A DNA stretch of 22,495 bases from a virus, in IMG/VR virus record IMGVR_UViG_3300035698_011489, positions 1 to 22,495 of that record; one strand, written 5' to 3'. Made by a program: the position numbers and the translations under genes. Positions 1 through 7,524 of this stretch are shown here, in pieces. Under the pieces are notes generated by a model. The model worked only from the letters and a program-made list of their open reading frames with translations. It was not told where the DNA came from and made no database searches. Positions within the stretch are counted from its first letter, which is position 1; every line of letters begins with the position of its first letter.

Positions 1-281
1 ACGGTATCATTCAACTCTGGTGTGAACGTCAATGCGCTTTTAAGTAGCAATGCCTGCATATCGCCACTCACAACTGAACGCAAATTTAATTGCTGTTCAG
101 TCATGTTTAGAAATAATGCATTCACCATCTTCTTCTTTTTCACTGAGTTAGTTTCACCAGTAACTGGGTCATAAACTCCAGACTTGAGTTGAAAGTACGC
201 AACATCTTCAGTCACGTCTTTGAAATCATTAAAGAGTGATTTGGCCACATCGACCATTTCACTACGAAAATTATTAGCCAC
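1..281 (-). CDS. Partial neck / head-closure-like protein (3' end off the left edge)
   Basis: An open frame of about 93 codons runs from a GTG at 281 to the left edge, so the C-terminus is missing. GTG is chosen because GAGG lies 8 nt upstream and the start overlaps the end of the adaptor gene by a few bases. An in-frame ATG at 257-255 is the alternative. The product begins with a charged helix, then a segment reading FQLKSGVYDPVTGE and a lysine run. It follows a head-tail adaptor gene, the position where head-completion or neck proteins are encoded in siphoviruses. The role is inferred mainly from gene order; I do not recognise a family with certainty. Confidence 0.72.
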   Translation of the reverse strand, partial: MANNFRSEMVDVAKSLFNDFKDVTEDVAYFQLKSGVYDPVTGETNSVKKKKMVNALFLNMTEQQLNLRSVVSGDMQALLLKSALTFTPELNDT

Positions 282-768
282 GATCAACCCTCATAAACAT
301 AGAACCAGAACCATTAGATGACAGAAAGTCTTGCATTAGCAGGGACACTTTTCGCATTTGAGTTTGTTCAACATTTGATCCAGGATTAAAATACTCAGTC
401 TTCTTTTTCAACGGACCAAGACCTTGTTCAACAATCTTAACGTTGCCGTCTTTAGACATAGGACCTGATGGGTCAAAGCCTAGTGAGATCAATGCCAGTT
501 CAGAAGTCGCATGAGCGATGGGCTTTGGTAAGCCATTTGTTTTTGTTCTAGGCCAATCCAAAGACTGGTTCTCATCAACTTTATTACCAATAAATTCAAA
601 CAACAGATCAAGATCACGTGTTGCTTTTCTCAAAGAAATTTCTTTCTCAGAGGTTGACAGTTCAGCCCAGCCAATATTACCGTATCTGACGTGATAAGCA
701 TCCGCATCTTCTACCGAAATATATGAGTCAGAGCCCAAGATACCCGTCCCATCTTCTACTGTAATCAT
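274..768 (-). CDS. Head-tail connector/adaptor, DnaT-like domain family
   Basis: This 164-residue protein opens with ITVEDGTGILGSDSYISVED, then a helical stretch with WAELSTSEKE and a later LDWPRT motif. This pattern is typical of the phage proteins annotated as 'DnaT-like ssDNA-binding' (DnaT_2), which sit after the major capsid gene and are thought to act as head-tail adaptors. The label DnaT-like reflects database naming and does not demonstrate DNA binding here. The start has a strong SD (AAGGAG, 6 nt before ATG), and that SD overlaps the stop of the 50-residue gene upstream. The end overlaps the next gene, as in a tightly coupled neck operon. Confidence 0.82.
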   Translation of the reverse strand: MITVEDGTGILGSDSYISVEDADAYHVRYGNIGWAELSTSEKEISLRKATRDLDLLFEFIGNKVDENQSLDWPRTKTNGLPKPIAHATSELALISLGFDPSGPMSKDGNVKIVEQGLGPLKKKTEYFNPGSNVEQTQMRKVSLLMQDFLSSNGSGSMFMRVDRG

Positions 769-771
769 GTT

Positions 772-924
772 TTACTCCTTGGCTTTCTTGCCTTCAAGAT
801 TGTCAAGTTTCTTGACTAGTTCGTCAACCGATTTCGTTAGTGTGTCTAACTTGTTCATGATTGACTGTTTAAATTCACGTTCTTTTGCGCTGGCTTGTGC
901 CATTGCTGCTTGTTGATAATCCAT
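772..924 (-). CDS. Small coiled-coil protein between capsid and adaptor genes
   Basis: A 50-codon frame starts at an ATG preceded by AGGAGAG and ends just before the adaptor gene. The product begins MDYQQAAMAQASAKEREF and is almost entirely charged and helical, with a heptad-like stretch ending in a lysine-rich tail. It has no hydrophobic segment and no recognisable domain. Good SD and exact packing between neighbours support it as a real gene. It follows a terminator-like hairpin after the capsid gene. The function is unknown; a small capsid-associated or assembly protein would suit the position, but this is only inference. Confidence 0.75.
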   Translation of the reverse strand: MDYQQAAMAQASAKEREFKQSIMNKLDTLTKSVDELVKKLDNLEGKKAKE

Positions 925-950
925 GTAACTCTCCTGTTGGGGGACTATTA

Positions 951-983
951 GAAAAAGGGAGGGAAGTCACCTTCCCTCCCTTT
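951..983 (-). terminator. Terminator-like hairpin after the major capsid gene
   Basis: A perfect 13-bp stem (AAAGGGAGGGAAG at 954-966 paired with 971-983) has a 4-nt TCAC loop. On the minus strand it is followed by TTTTTC. It lies 20 nt after the capsid stop codon, so it probably ends or trims the capsid transcript, with some read-through into the neck genes. Confidence 0.85.
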
Positions 984-1003
984 AGTTATCCGCTAATTGC
1001 TTA

Positions 1004-1945
1004 TTAGGCTGCGAATTTGTACTTAACCACGCCCACGCCTTTAGCAGGGCCAACGATATCCCAGCTAGCGGCGGTTGCTAGCGTAGCATTGGTAGGCAGA
1101 CCAGTTGAAGTACCAGCTACGAAAGCGGAACCTTCAATGTGGAACGTGTAAACGTCACGGAAGTGAATCGTTTCAACACCATCACCATTAGCTGCATCTT
1201 CGTCTTGCTTAACGGCTACTGGACGGCTATGCTGTGCAACACCCATGGAGATAGACCCCATTTCGATCAGGATCACTTCACCATCAGCAATCTTGTCGTC
1301 AACCAGAACTGGCATACCCAGATAGGTAGCAAGACCGATATTGGTTTGCGATGCAGGAATAAACGCATTAACTTCAGCAACTTGACGCTTGGTCATTTCT
1401 TTGCTGTTCATGACCAAAGCCACGGAACCAACGCTACGATCACCCCAAACGCTCTTCGTTTCCAGAAGACCAGCAATGCTGAATTGATCAACAGTCGTGT
1501 TAGTCAAACTAGCATCAGCACCAACAACACCAGCGATAACAGCCAGCAAAGCTTTCTGGCGGTCAGCAGCAGCGCGTTCACCAATGGCTTGTGCAACGGC
1601 AGCTTGTGGGTCAGAACCAGCCAGCATGCCTGCCATACGGGCGGAGGCATAAGAACGGTTACGTACCAAACGAACAGCAACTTGCTCATAAGCAGTCAGC
1701 TTTTCTGGAGTAGACAGTACGGCTGGATCGAACGATGCGACGTTGTCGTCGGTAGCGTCGTCGGCGATATTGCGCCACGATGGGAAGTTGAACGTAGAAC
1801 CACCACCAGCAAGAGCTGCGGACAGTACGGCGTCGTTCATTACGATACCGGACTTGATCAGGGCGCTAGAAGTAAGAGCGGCATTTAGGGCGTAAGGTGC
1901 GAAGACCTTAGGTTGGATGATATCACCAAAAACTGTAATAGACAT
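1004..1945 (-). CDS. Major capsid protein (HK97-fold type)
   Basis: The 313-residue protein starts SITVFGDIIQPKVFAPYALN, followed by SALIKSGIVMND and the GGGSTFNFPSW segment. This opening is characteristic of a large family of siphovirus major capsid proteins expected to adopt the HK97 fold and form the icosahedral shell. Its length is usual for the family and no delta domain is needed because a separate scaffold-like gene lies directly upstream. The start is supported by GAGGA 7 nt before the ATG. Codon use is more GC-rich at third positions than in neighbours, as expected for the most highly expressed gene. It is flanked by hairpins on both sides (951-983 and 1980-2075), suggesting a separately processed transcript. 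Confidence 0.92.
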   Translation of the reverse strand: MSITVFGDIIQPKVFAPYALNAALTSSALIKSGIVMNDAVLSAALAGGGSTFNFPSWRNIADDATDDNVASFDPAVLSTPEKLTAYEQVAVRLVRNRSYASARMAGMLAGSDPQAAVAQAIGERAAADRQKALLAVIAGVVGADASLTNTTVDQFSIAGLLETKSVWGDRSVGSVALVMNSKEMTKRQVAEVNAFIPASQTNIGLATYLGMPVLVDDKIADGEVILIEMGSISMGVAQHSRPVAVKQDEDAANGDGVETIHFRDVYTFHIEGSAFVAGTSTGLPTNATLATAASWDIVGPAKGVGVVKYKFAA

Positions 1946-1979
1946 TATATTTTCCTCAAAAGGGAATGGGTTTATTTTC

Positions 1980-2075
1980 GGCCATTGTGGCCATTTTCAC
2001 TAAAACCAATTTCCCCTTGGGAAATTGTGATGCCCTTAAGGCTACCGGTCTATCCGCCTTAGGGTTCAAGACCGG
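1980..2075 (-). promoter_or_regulatory. Structured leader of the capsid gene (three hairpins)
   Basis: The space between scaffold and capsid genes holds three inverted repeats. CCGGTCT (2045-2051) pairs with 2069-2075. A perfect 9-bp stem CAATTTCCC at 2007-2015 pairs with 2019-2027, with a 3-nt loop and GTTTTAG after it on the minus strand. GGCCA (1980-1984) pairs with 1988-1992. The middle one could be a weak terminator or an RNA-processing or stabilising element. I find no convincing -35/-10 pair. Confidence 0.5.
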
Positions 2076-2095
2076 GTATTTTCAAATGGTATTTA

Positions 2096-2872
2096 TTAAG
2101 ATAACTTGTAATTCGCTTGGCTAGCTAGCATATTCGCCAATTGCGGGTTATTGCGCAATAGTTCGGACTGTTTAGTCAAGTTAAACGCTGGAGTTCCGGT
2201 CATAAACGGATTATCAACTTGTGAACCAGTAATAGCACTTGCCTTAGCACCACTACCTGAACGATTAGTAGCTCCAAAGAACTGTCCGTATTTTGGGTGG
2301 TTGCTATACTCAACAAACAGATCATCAACCGTGGCATCTTCCATATTACCTTTCAGCATTGGTGTTCCATCAGCATTGAATACTTTGATGGATACATTAC
2401 CAGCTTCATCAGTTACGGTCTTGGTACGTGGGCTCAAGAACGGTGTAAGCATTTCAAGATCAGCATCATGTTTCTTAGCCAATGCACTCAGCTTCTTATC
2501 TACTTGATAATTAACATCACGTTTGGCATATGCTTCAAGTTTGGCATCTTTATCAGCCAGCATTTGTTGCATTGACTTGCGTACTGACTCAACATCATTA
2601 CTTGCTGCTTCAACTTGCAGAGCGGCTTGTTGTCTTGCTTGTTCAGCTTGTTCAACAGAGCTTAGACGGGTCTTAATGGTGTCAAGACCACCCAGATCGT
2701 CAATACTCTTTTTGTAAACTGAATGCTTGTCCAATAGATCGCGGTTCTTGGCTAATAGACCAGTAACATGACCATTAATCATGCCCTTTACTACTTCCAA
2801 GACTTCAGGTTTGGCGAACATTTCCGCCACTTCTGGTGCCAGACCTTCTGGTAGTTTAAATTCATCACTCAT
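2096..2872 (-). CDS. Capsid scaffolding-like protein
   Basis: The 258-residue product is highly charged and helical. A coiled-coil-prone central part (about residues 60-135) rich in Q, A, E and K contains runs such as EQAEQARQQAALQVEA. A less helical C-terminal third ends in Asn/Gln-rich sequence. It lies between portal and major capsid genes, where phages encode the scaffold that templates procapsid assembly. Composition and position match GP20-like scaffold proteins. No protease signature is seen, so it may be expelled rather than cleaved in place. AGGAGAT upstream of the ATG sets the start. The family assignment is inferred from composition and position. Confidence 0.8.
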   Translation of the reverse strand: MSDEFKLPEGLAPEVAEMFAKPEVLEVVKGMINGHVTGLLAKNRDLLDKHSVYKKSIDDLGGLDTIKTRLSSVEQAEQARQQAALQVEAASNDVESVRKSMQQMLADKDAKLEAYAKRDVNYQVDKKLSALAKKHDADLEMLTPFLSPRTKTVTDEAGNVSIKVFNADGTPMLKGNMEDATVDDLFVEYSNHPKYGQFFGATNRSGSGAKASAITGSQVDNPFMTGTPAFNLTKQSELLRNNPQLANMLASQANYKLS

Positions 2873-2894
2873 TTATTATCTCCTGTTATGAGAA

Positions 2895-4355
2895 TTAAGG
2901 TTTACTATTAGTTATCAATGGAACCGTGAGGTCATTTGGTAATGCCTTAATAACTGGTTGAGTCAATACTGTGGCTGAATCAATAATATTTCGGCGCTTT
3001 GCTTCAGCAATAACGACATCCCAACCAATTGCACCCAGGTTGAACAGTTCCATTACTTGAACAAAGGTTTCAACAGCCACATAATCAACTGAGAACGAAG
3101 TATTAACTGATGCTCTACCATAATCAGATAACTCAAGATATTGAGCGGTAAAATAAAGTGCAGCGTTGATGCCATCTTGCAGTTGAAGAGCCATACTCTT
3201 TAGATCACTATTAGCTTCAGCCGCATTGATAGCGGATTGCGTGGCAGTAGTGCTGGAAGACGCTTGGGTCGTCAATTGATTAGATAACTGTTCCATGCGT
3301 TGAGTCAGTCTATCTAGGTGTTCCTGTGCTGATTTGATTGATGCACCGGTATGTTCAATCCATGCAATATCAGCATCTGGATTATCACTGTGTACCATTT
3401 GGTTAATAGACAGATCAAACGTCGCCTCTTTACCATTTGCATCCATAGCCTTCAGACCTTTTGCAAACAAGAACGGTACGGTGCAAATATGGATAATATT
3501 ACTCAAGTCCGAGCTTTGAGCCCAATGAGCGATATTCAACTCTGCCAATTCCATCATAGGTGGTTTACCCAGATAAAAACCAGAGCGTTTGGTATAAACT
3601 GGTACGATTGGGATATACAAAGTAGAAAGATAACCTTCAGTCTCAACCGTGTATTGCTGATCGTTATCAAGTGACGGGCGGTACGTTCGGTACATGACTG
3701 GAGTTACATTGCCCAATGCATCAGGTATTTGGCTGTACTCACGAATCTGAATGACGTTCCTTTCACCAATACCATCTTCATTCAATTCGGATATAGTTTC
3801 AGTAAAGCGGAATAGGCATAGTCGTTCACTACCATCCATCATTGCTGAGCGAGCTTCTAACACTGTCGAACTTGATACCTTTACCCAGTAAGGGCGGATA
3901 CCGCTACTAAGCTCTTGGGCTCTATTAGCGAATGGCCTGTCGATTGGAACTTGTGGGTAGTCAACTAAAATATACGACACACCGTGGTTAACTGAGTCAG
4001 AAAATACGGACTTGCAGAACTGCGTCAAGTTACTATTTTGACTATCAATATCCTCAACGTAAATCTTCAGCGTATTGGGCATATTTTCAACTGCAATATC
4101 TTTACTGAATACCTTGGACACCGCTCTTTCAACTGCTGATTTATAGTAGTTGTCAAGCGTTGAGCGTGCTAATCTGGCTTGATAGTCAGCATCATCTTCT
4201 TTTGGTTCTTGTGGTAGGAAGGTTAGGCCAGCTTGTTTCATGGCATCAGTTCCACCCGAAAGAGTATCAACTACATGCCAGTGCATACGGTGTTGTTGAA
4301 TGGCTAATGAGGCTTTTGCCACATCAGCTTTTACTGTTCTTTTATTAATTGTCAT
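2895..4355 (-). CDS. Portal protein, DUF4055 type
   Basis: The 486-residue protein matches the DUF4055 phage family, regarded as portal proteins: a dodecameric channel at the capsid vertex through which DNA is packaged and to which the neck attaches. Visible hallmarks are an N-terminal helical region with YYKSAVERAVSKVF, the GVSYILVDYP strand, the YIPIVPVYTKRSGFYLGKPP segment and a long C-terminal helical region with a Ser/Thr/Gln-rich stretch. Length is normal for the family. AGGTGAG precedes the ATG. The gene follows the large terminase by about 50 nt and precedes the scaffold, the canonical packaging/head order. Confidence 0.88.
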   Translation of the reverse strand: MTINKRTVKADVAKASLAIQQHRMHWHVVDTLSGGTDAMKQAGLTFLPQEPKEDDADYQARLARSTLDNYYKSAVERAVSKVFSKDIAVENMPNTLKIYVEDIDSQNSNLTQFCKSVFSDSVNHGVSYILVDYPQVPIDRPFANRAQELSSGIRPYWVKVSSSTVLEARSAMMDGSERLCLFRFTETISELNEDGIGERNVIQIREYSQIPDALGNVTPVMYRTYRPSLDNDQQYTVETEGYLSTLYIPIVPVYTKRSGFYLGKPPMMELAELNIAHWAQSSDLSNIIHICTVPFLFAKGLKAMDANGKEATFDLSINQMVHSDNPDADIAWIEHTGASIKSAQEHLDRLTQRMEQLSNQLTTQASSSTTATQSAINAAEANSDLKSMALQLQDGINAALYFTAQYLELSDYGRASVNTSFSVDYVAVETFVQVMELFNLGAIGWDVVIAEAKRRNIIDSATVLTQPVIKALPNDLTVPLITNSKP

Positions 4356-4406
4356 TGCTAACTCACCTATAGCAGTTAAAGATATTTCATGTGTCTATAT
4401 TTACCC

Positions 4407-5762
4407 TCATTTGGTTTTTCTGGTGCCAAATAATGACCCTTGAGAAAATCCACCTGGGAGCTTTATCATGTTCACAGCGGCATAACGGAATGCATCAGCA
4501 CCGTGTGAAAAGTTATCGTGATCTGGTTGATCAAATACCGTACCTGTCTTGCGGTCGGTCTTAGCCTTATAGTTTTCAAGTGCTACTATACCAGCTTCGC
4601 ATTTGACTGGGTTAAAGTAGCAGTGTGGTAAAAGAATACGAGCTGCCTCAATACCATCCTCAAAGCCTATACTTGGTGTGATGGTAAAGTTTACACCATG
4701 TTGTAAAGCAAAGTTAGCACGTGATACACCAATTGTGAAGTCACGATTTCGCATGTCATGCGGAGCAAAATGGGCGCCATAATTATATCCCTTACCTTTA
4801 ACGACTTTAATCCACTCAAGTAAACTGGTGTTGTTATTCTCCAGATAATCAATGAAGTGGAATTTACCAGCTATCTTCTGAAAGAACCATATACATGTCA
4901 AGTCCCTGATACCAATGTCCCATGCGGTAAAGACTGGGAAGTTAGAATCATACTTTATCTCAGTACTGATTCTATTTTGTTCCCTAGCCTTAATGATGTA
5001 GTCATAGTAGTAAGTTGCCGATGTATTGGCGAAGAAGTCGCAATACCATTCCTGCATCTTCTTTTCTTCACTCATGTTTTCACTGAAGATCTTAAAGTCG
5101 AATGTTTGATCGTAAAACGTATCAGCGACTGTCAGCTTCTGAACATGCCATGTCTTTTTCTTCTTTAACCCTTTCTCATACAACTTGAAGAAAAGATTCC
5201 GCCCTTTTGGTGTACCAAGAATAATAACGAACCAATTATCTTTACCAGCCAATGTTGGTAATAGAATTTCATCCCACAAGATATCAGGTAAATCCTGAGT
5301 CTCATCCATAACCACACCATGAAACCCTTGACCTCGCAATCGATCAGGTTCATGAGCTCCAAACAACCTGATAGTTGAACCATTAGGGTAACGAACAATC
5401 ATAAAGGACTCATTGAACCCAATGCCATTAACGTGTTTGGCATAGTTCTTTAATCGATCCCACGCAATACTCCGCACTTGGTCAGCAGTTGGTGCAATAT
5501 AGGCATAATGAGTGTTGGGAACGGTTAATGCCTTACGCTGTAGTTCATTAACTGCAAACTCAGTCTTACCACTACGACGATGACACACATATAAGTTGAA
5601 TCGCTTCAAGCTATTGTGTGCAGTCCATTGCCACGCTCTGGGCTTATATGGAATAACGTTTCTTCGTGGTCCCGCTGTACCCATTAGAGCCAGTGCAGGA
5701 GCCTCGAATTCAATAACATCATTCATCGGTTGGTTCGCCCTCATCCTCGTCATCAAGTTCAT
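4407..5762 (-). CDS. terL: Terminase large subunit (packaging ATPase-nuclease)
   Basis: This is the DNA-packaging motor. The N-terminal ATPase has a Walker A loop CHRRSGKTE (residues 60-68), Walker B VVMDE (140-144) and coupling motif LGTPKG (172-177). The C-terminal RNase H-like nuclease shows acidic residues in FTAWDIG (D272), the APHDMRNRDF segment (D326) and HGADAFRYA (D413), fitting the Terminase_3/6 pattern. The start is uncertain. The ATG at 5762 gives 451 residues and a 44-nt overlap with the small subunit. A second in-frame ATG at 5726 overlaps the small-subunit stop by 8 nt (ATGAATGA), which looks like ordinary translational coupling and may be the true start. Confidence 0.95.
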   Translation of the reverse strand: MNLMTRMRANQPMNDVIEFEAPALALMGTAGPRRNVIPYKPRAWQWTAHNSLKRFNLYVCHRRSGKTEFAVNELQRKALTVPNTHYAYIAPTADQVRSIAWDRLKNYAKHVNGIGFNESFMIVRYPNGSTIRLFGAHEPDRLRGQGFHGVVMDETQDLPDILWDEILLPTLAGKDNWFVIILGTPKGRNLFFKLYEKGLKKKKTWHVQKLTVADTFYDQTFDFKIFSENMSEEKKMQEWYCDFFANTSATYYYDYIIKAREQNRISTEIKYDSNFPVFTAWDIGIRDLTCIWFFQKIAGKFHFIDYLENNNTSLLEWIKVVKGKGYNYGAHFAPHDMRNRDFTIGVSRANFALQHGVNFTITPSIGFEDGIEAARILLPHCYFNPVKCEAGIVALENYKAKTDRKTGTVFDQPDHDNFSHGADAFRYAAVNMIKLPGGFSQGSLFGTRKTK

Positions 5763-6078
5763 CCATACTCATTGTGGCAGTAGCCATTGGTATAGTCCCT
5801 TCAGGTTCTGGTGGTAGCCATGTATAGGTATTACTAATAGCTTCACCATTCACACCACTCATTTCTATCTGTTTCAACTTTGGATACCGATAAGGCATAA
5901 GCTCAAGAGCGCATTTAATCCTTACTTGTTGGTCAGCAGTTGTATCAGCGAGTACTGTTGCCAAAAACTCAGCTGGGTCGATATAACCAGGTATGGCTGC
6001 AATTAATACTGCCATCTCCTCTGAGCGTTTGTTCTTTGAACCTTTCGGTCTACCAGCTTTTGCTTTCTGTTCATCCAT
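5719..6078 (-). CDS. terS: Terminase small subunit
   Basis: A 119-residue protein with an N-terminal AT-hook-like basic motif AGRPKGSKNK and a short helical core (ALELMPYRYPKLKQIE) typical of small terminase proteins. These bind the packaging site and load the large subunit. The C-terminus is strongly acidic (DELDDEDEGEPTDE), a common large-subunit contact. It is encoded directly upstream of the large subunit and overlaps it. No good SD precedes the ATG; the upstream sequence is A-rich. Initiation may depend on coupling to the 19-codon leader frame that ends 13 nt earlier. Confidence 0.87.
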   Translation of the reverse strand: MDEQKAKAGRPKGSKNKRSEEMAVLIAAIPGYIDPAEFLATVLADTTADQQVRIKCALELMPYRYPKLKQIEMSGVNGEAISNTYTWLPPEPEGTIPMATATMSMDELDDEDEGEPTDE

Positions 6079-6091
6079 ATTTTTTTATACT

Positions 6092-6151
6092 TTATTCACC
6101 TAACGGCGCGAAATACCACTCGAAGTAGTGGTAATCATCATATTTAGTCAT
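6092..6151 (-). CDS. Possible 19-residue leader peptide upstream of terS
   Basis: A short frame encodes MTKYDDYHYFEWYFAPLGE, with 7 aromatic residues out of 19. It ends 13 nt before the terS ATG. An AGGAGG lies upstream but about 20 nt from the ATG, which is too far for a normal SD. A 7-bp inverted repeat TACCACT/AGTGGTA (6114-6133) lies inside it. The frame is short enough to be chance. The unusual composition and the missing SD for terS are the reasons to record it. Confidence 0.3.
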   Translation of the reverse strand: MTKYDDYHYFEWYFAPLGE

Positions 6152-6200
6152 CTAAGCGTTTTAAAGTAGTAACCTCCTGTTATAGATATTTACCTCAAAC

Positions 6201-6232
6201 AAAAAAGCCAAGAGCAGATCACCGCTCTTGGC
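6201..6232 (-). terminator. Intrinsic terminator between lysis and head modules
   Basis: A perfect 9-bp GC-rich stem (GCCAAGAGC at 6207-6215 with 6224-6232) has an 8-nt loop and is followed on the minus strand by TTTTTT. It would stop minus-strand transcripts coming through the lysis genes in antisense, before the terminase genes. On the plus strand the tail is only CCCTTT, so it is mainly a minus-strand terminator. Confidence 0.75.
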
Positions 6233-6299
6233 CCTTTCTTCACAGGAGATACCAAGTTTCCTCAGCCTATTACTTAGCAAAATATTGATTATTTTGAGT

Positions 6300-6331
6300 T
6301 CATTTGATAGCCAAATTTGGCTATCAAATGA
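6300..6331 (+). repeat. Perfect 32-bp palindrome in the lysis-cassette leader
   Basis: The half-site TCATTTGATAGCCAAA (6300-6315) is followed with no spacer by its exact reverse complement (6316-6331). It sits 22 nt before the first lysis gene and just before its SD (AGGAGGGGG). No T-tract follows, so it is not a plain terminator. It could be an operator for a dimeric regulator, or an RNA hairpin controlling lysis-gene expression. Confidence 0.85.
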
Positions 6332-6353
6332 TAAGTAGGAGGGGGAATTAACC

Positions 6354-6611
6354 ATGAGTAAATTCAGCAAAGTTATGAAAGAGTTTCTCTTCATTGATGC
6401 TTTTACCGGCCAAGTTAGTCATACTAAGTTTTGGTCTAATGTCGGCCATGCGTTGGCTTGTGGTTTATTCGCCTTTTCAGTTATCACCGGTGATGCAAGT
6501 ACTGAGCTATGGTTTATATTTGGAACCTTGGTTATGGGTAATGCGACTGCTAATAAACTACTCAACATAAAATACGGCATACCAGCCAATCCAACGGATG
6601 ATAATAAATGA
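6354..6611 (+). CDS. Small two-helix membrane protein, holin candidate
   Basis: An 85-residue protein with two hydrophobic segments, roughly residues 28-45 and 51-66, separated by a short loop with Asp and Ser, and a charged C-terminal tail. The amphipathic N-terminus carries SHTKFW, reminiscent of the DUF2644 phage/prophage proteins. A small two-span protein first in a cassette that ends with a lysozyme is the usual holin position; holins form the inner-membrane lesions that release the endolysin. Start is set by a strong SD (AGGAGGGGG). Its stop overlaps the next start (ATGA). Holin function is inferred from topology and position. Confidence 0.72.
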   Translation: MSKFSKVMKEFLFIDAFTGQVSHTKFWSNVGHALACGLFAFSVITGDASTELWFIFGTLVMGNATANKLLNIKYGIPANPTDDNK

Positions 6612-7057
6612 CCACTCAGGACCCTAATAGAGATCAAAGAGATCTGTTAATCAAACTAGCTGCAAATTTCGATAATATGAACTCAAAATTTGATACTATG
6701 GTTGAAAACTTCAAGGAGTTTGAAAGACGACTTGATGATAAGTTTGTTGCCAAATCTGATCACGCAAAGCTATCTGAGCAAGTTATTCGATTAGAATCTA
6801 AGTTAAGCACTGAGTATGTTCCTCGGGCAGAAATACAACCAGTACTTGATACCCATAAGGCTATGACTGATAAGATACGAGCGTCATTCATTCGTTCTTA
6901 TTTCACCATCGGTGTTATCTCTATTGCCTTTCTTATTGCCATACCAGTTGGTTATAAGATTTACTCATCAGTGAATGAACTAGCCACCAATCAGAAGCAG
7001 TTAATTGAGCGAGTTATACAAGCAACTCCATGGCCATCAATAGGGGTTAAACGATGA
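6608..7057 (+). CDS. Coiled-coil single-span membrane protein of the lysis cassette
   Basis: The 149-residue product has a long hydrophilic, coiled-coil-prone N-terminal part (about 15-92, with FDNMNSKFDTMVENFKEFE), then one hydrophobic segment (about 98-117, FTIGVISIAFLIAIPVGY) and a 30-residue tail. It overlaps both neighbours by ATGA, so the three genes are translationally coupled. The architecture resembles XhlA-like or holin-associated proteins more than a classical i-spanin, whose membrane segment is N-terminal. No lipoprotein o-spanin frame was found nested in it. A role in holin regulation or lysis is inferred from context only. Confidence 0.72.
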   Translation: MTTQDPNRDQRDLLIKLAANFDNMNSKFDTMVENFKEFERRLDDKFVAKSDHAKLSEQVIRLESKLSTEYVPRAEIQPVLDTHKAMTDKIRASFIRSYFTIGVISIAFLIAIPVGYKIYSSVNELATNQKQLIERVIQATPWPSIGVKR

Positions 7058-7521
7058 AAGCGTCGAGCACATGCCGTAGCATCATAAAGAAGTGGGAAAG
7101 CCTACACGACGGAAATCCCAAAACATCGCTTGTAGAGCCAATGCTTGATCCTGTGGGCATTCCTACCATCGGTTGGGGTTCTACCTTTCATCCAAATGGT
7201 AAGCGAGTTACTATGGATGATAAAGCGATCACATTATTGGAGTGTGAGGCTTATCTGGAGCACGACTTACTGGCATTAGAAGCAGTAGTTACTCGTTATG
7301 TGATTGTACCATTAAACCAGAACCAATTCGATGCATTGGTTAGTTTGGTTTATAACATTGGTTCAGGGAACTTTACCAACAGTACGTTACTGAAGAAGTT
7401 AAATGAAAAATGTTATTACTGCGCGGCTGAACAGTTTCCTAGATGGAACCAGCATCACGGTAAAGTCCTCAATGGCCTAACCAGTAGGCGGTTTGAGGAA
7501 AAGATATTGTTCTTGAGCTAA
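7054..7521 (+). CDS. Endolysin, GH24 (T4-type) lysozyme
   Basis: A 155-residue peptidoglycan muramidase. The catalytic glutamate is in KKWESLHDG (E15). The Asp/Thr pair is in LDPVGIPTIGWGST (D32, T38), with the same six-residue spacing as D20/T26 in T4 lysozyme. The structural motif NQNQFDALVSLVYNIGSGNF and the C-terminal LNGLTSRRFEE are also typical of the family. About nine extra residues lie between E15 and D32 relative to T4. There is no signal peptide or SAR segment, so export should depend on the upstream holin candidate. AGGGG lies 8 nt before the start. The gene converges on the minus-strand gene at 7525 with only 3 nt between stops and no terminator. Confidence 0.92.
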   Translation: MKASSTCRSIIKKWESLHDGNPKTSLVEPMLDPVGIPTIGWGSTFHPNGKRVTMDDKAITLLECEAYLEHDLLALEAVVTRYVIVPLNQNQFDALVSLVYNIGSGNFTNSTLLKKLNEKCYYCAAEQFPRWNQHHGKVLNGLTSRRFEEKILFLS

Positions 7522-7524
7522 CGC

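Noticed and set aside
1139-1888. Long open frame (249 codons) on the plus strand opposite the capsid gene
   Set aside because: Antisense shadow of the capsid gene caused by its codon bias; no SD and no domain-like sequence.
6161-6394. 77-codon minus-strand frame between lysis and head modules
   Set aside because: It crosses the terminator and the 32-bp palindrome and has no SD; treated as chance.
6608-7057. Classical i-spanin/o-spanin pair in the lysis cassette
   Set aside because: The membrane segment is C-terminal rather than N-terminal, and no nested lipoprotein frame with a lipobox was found.
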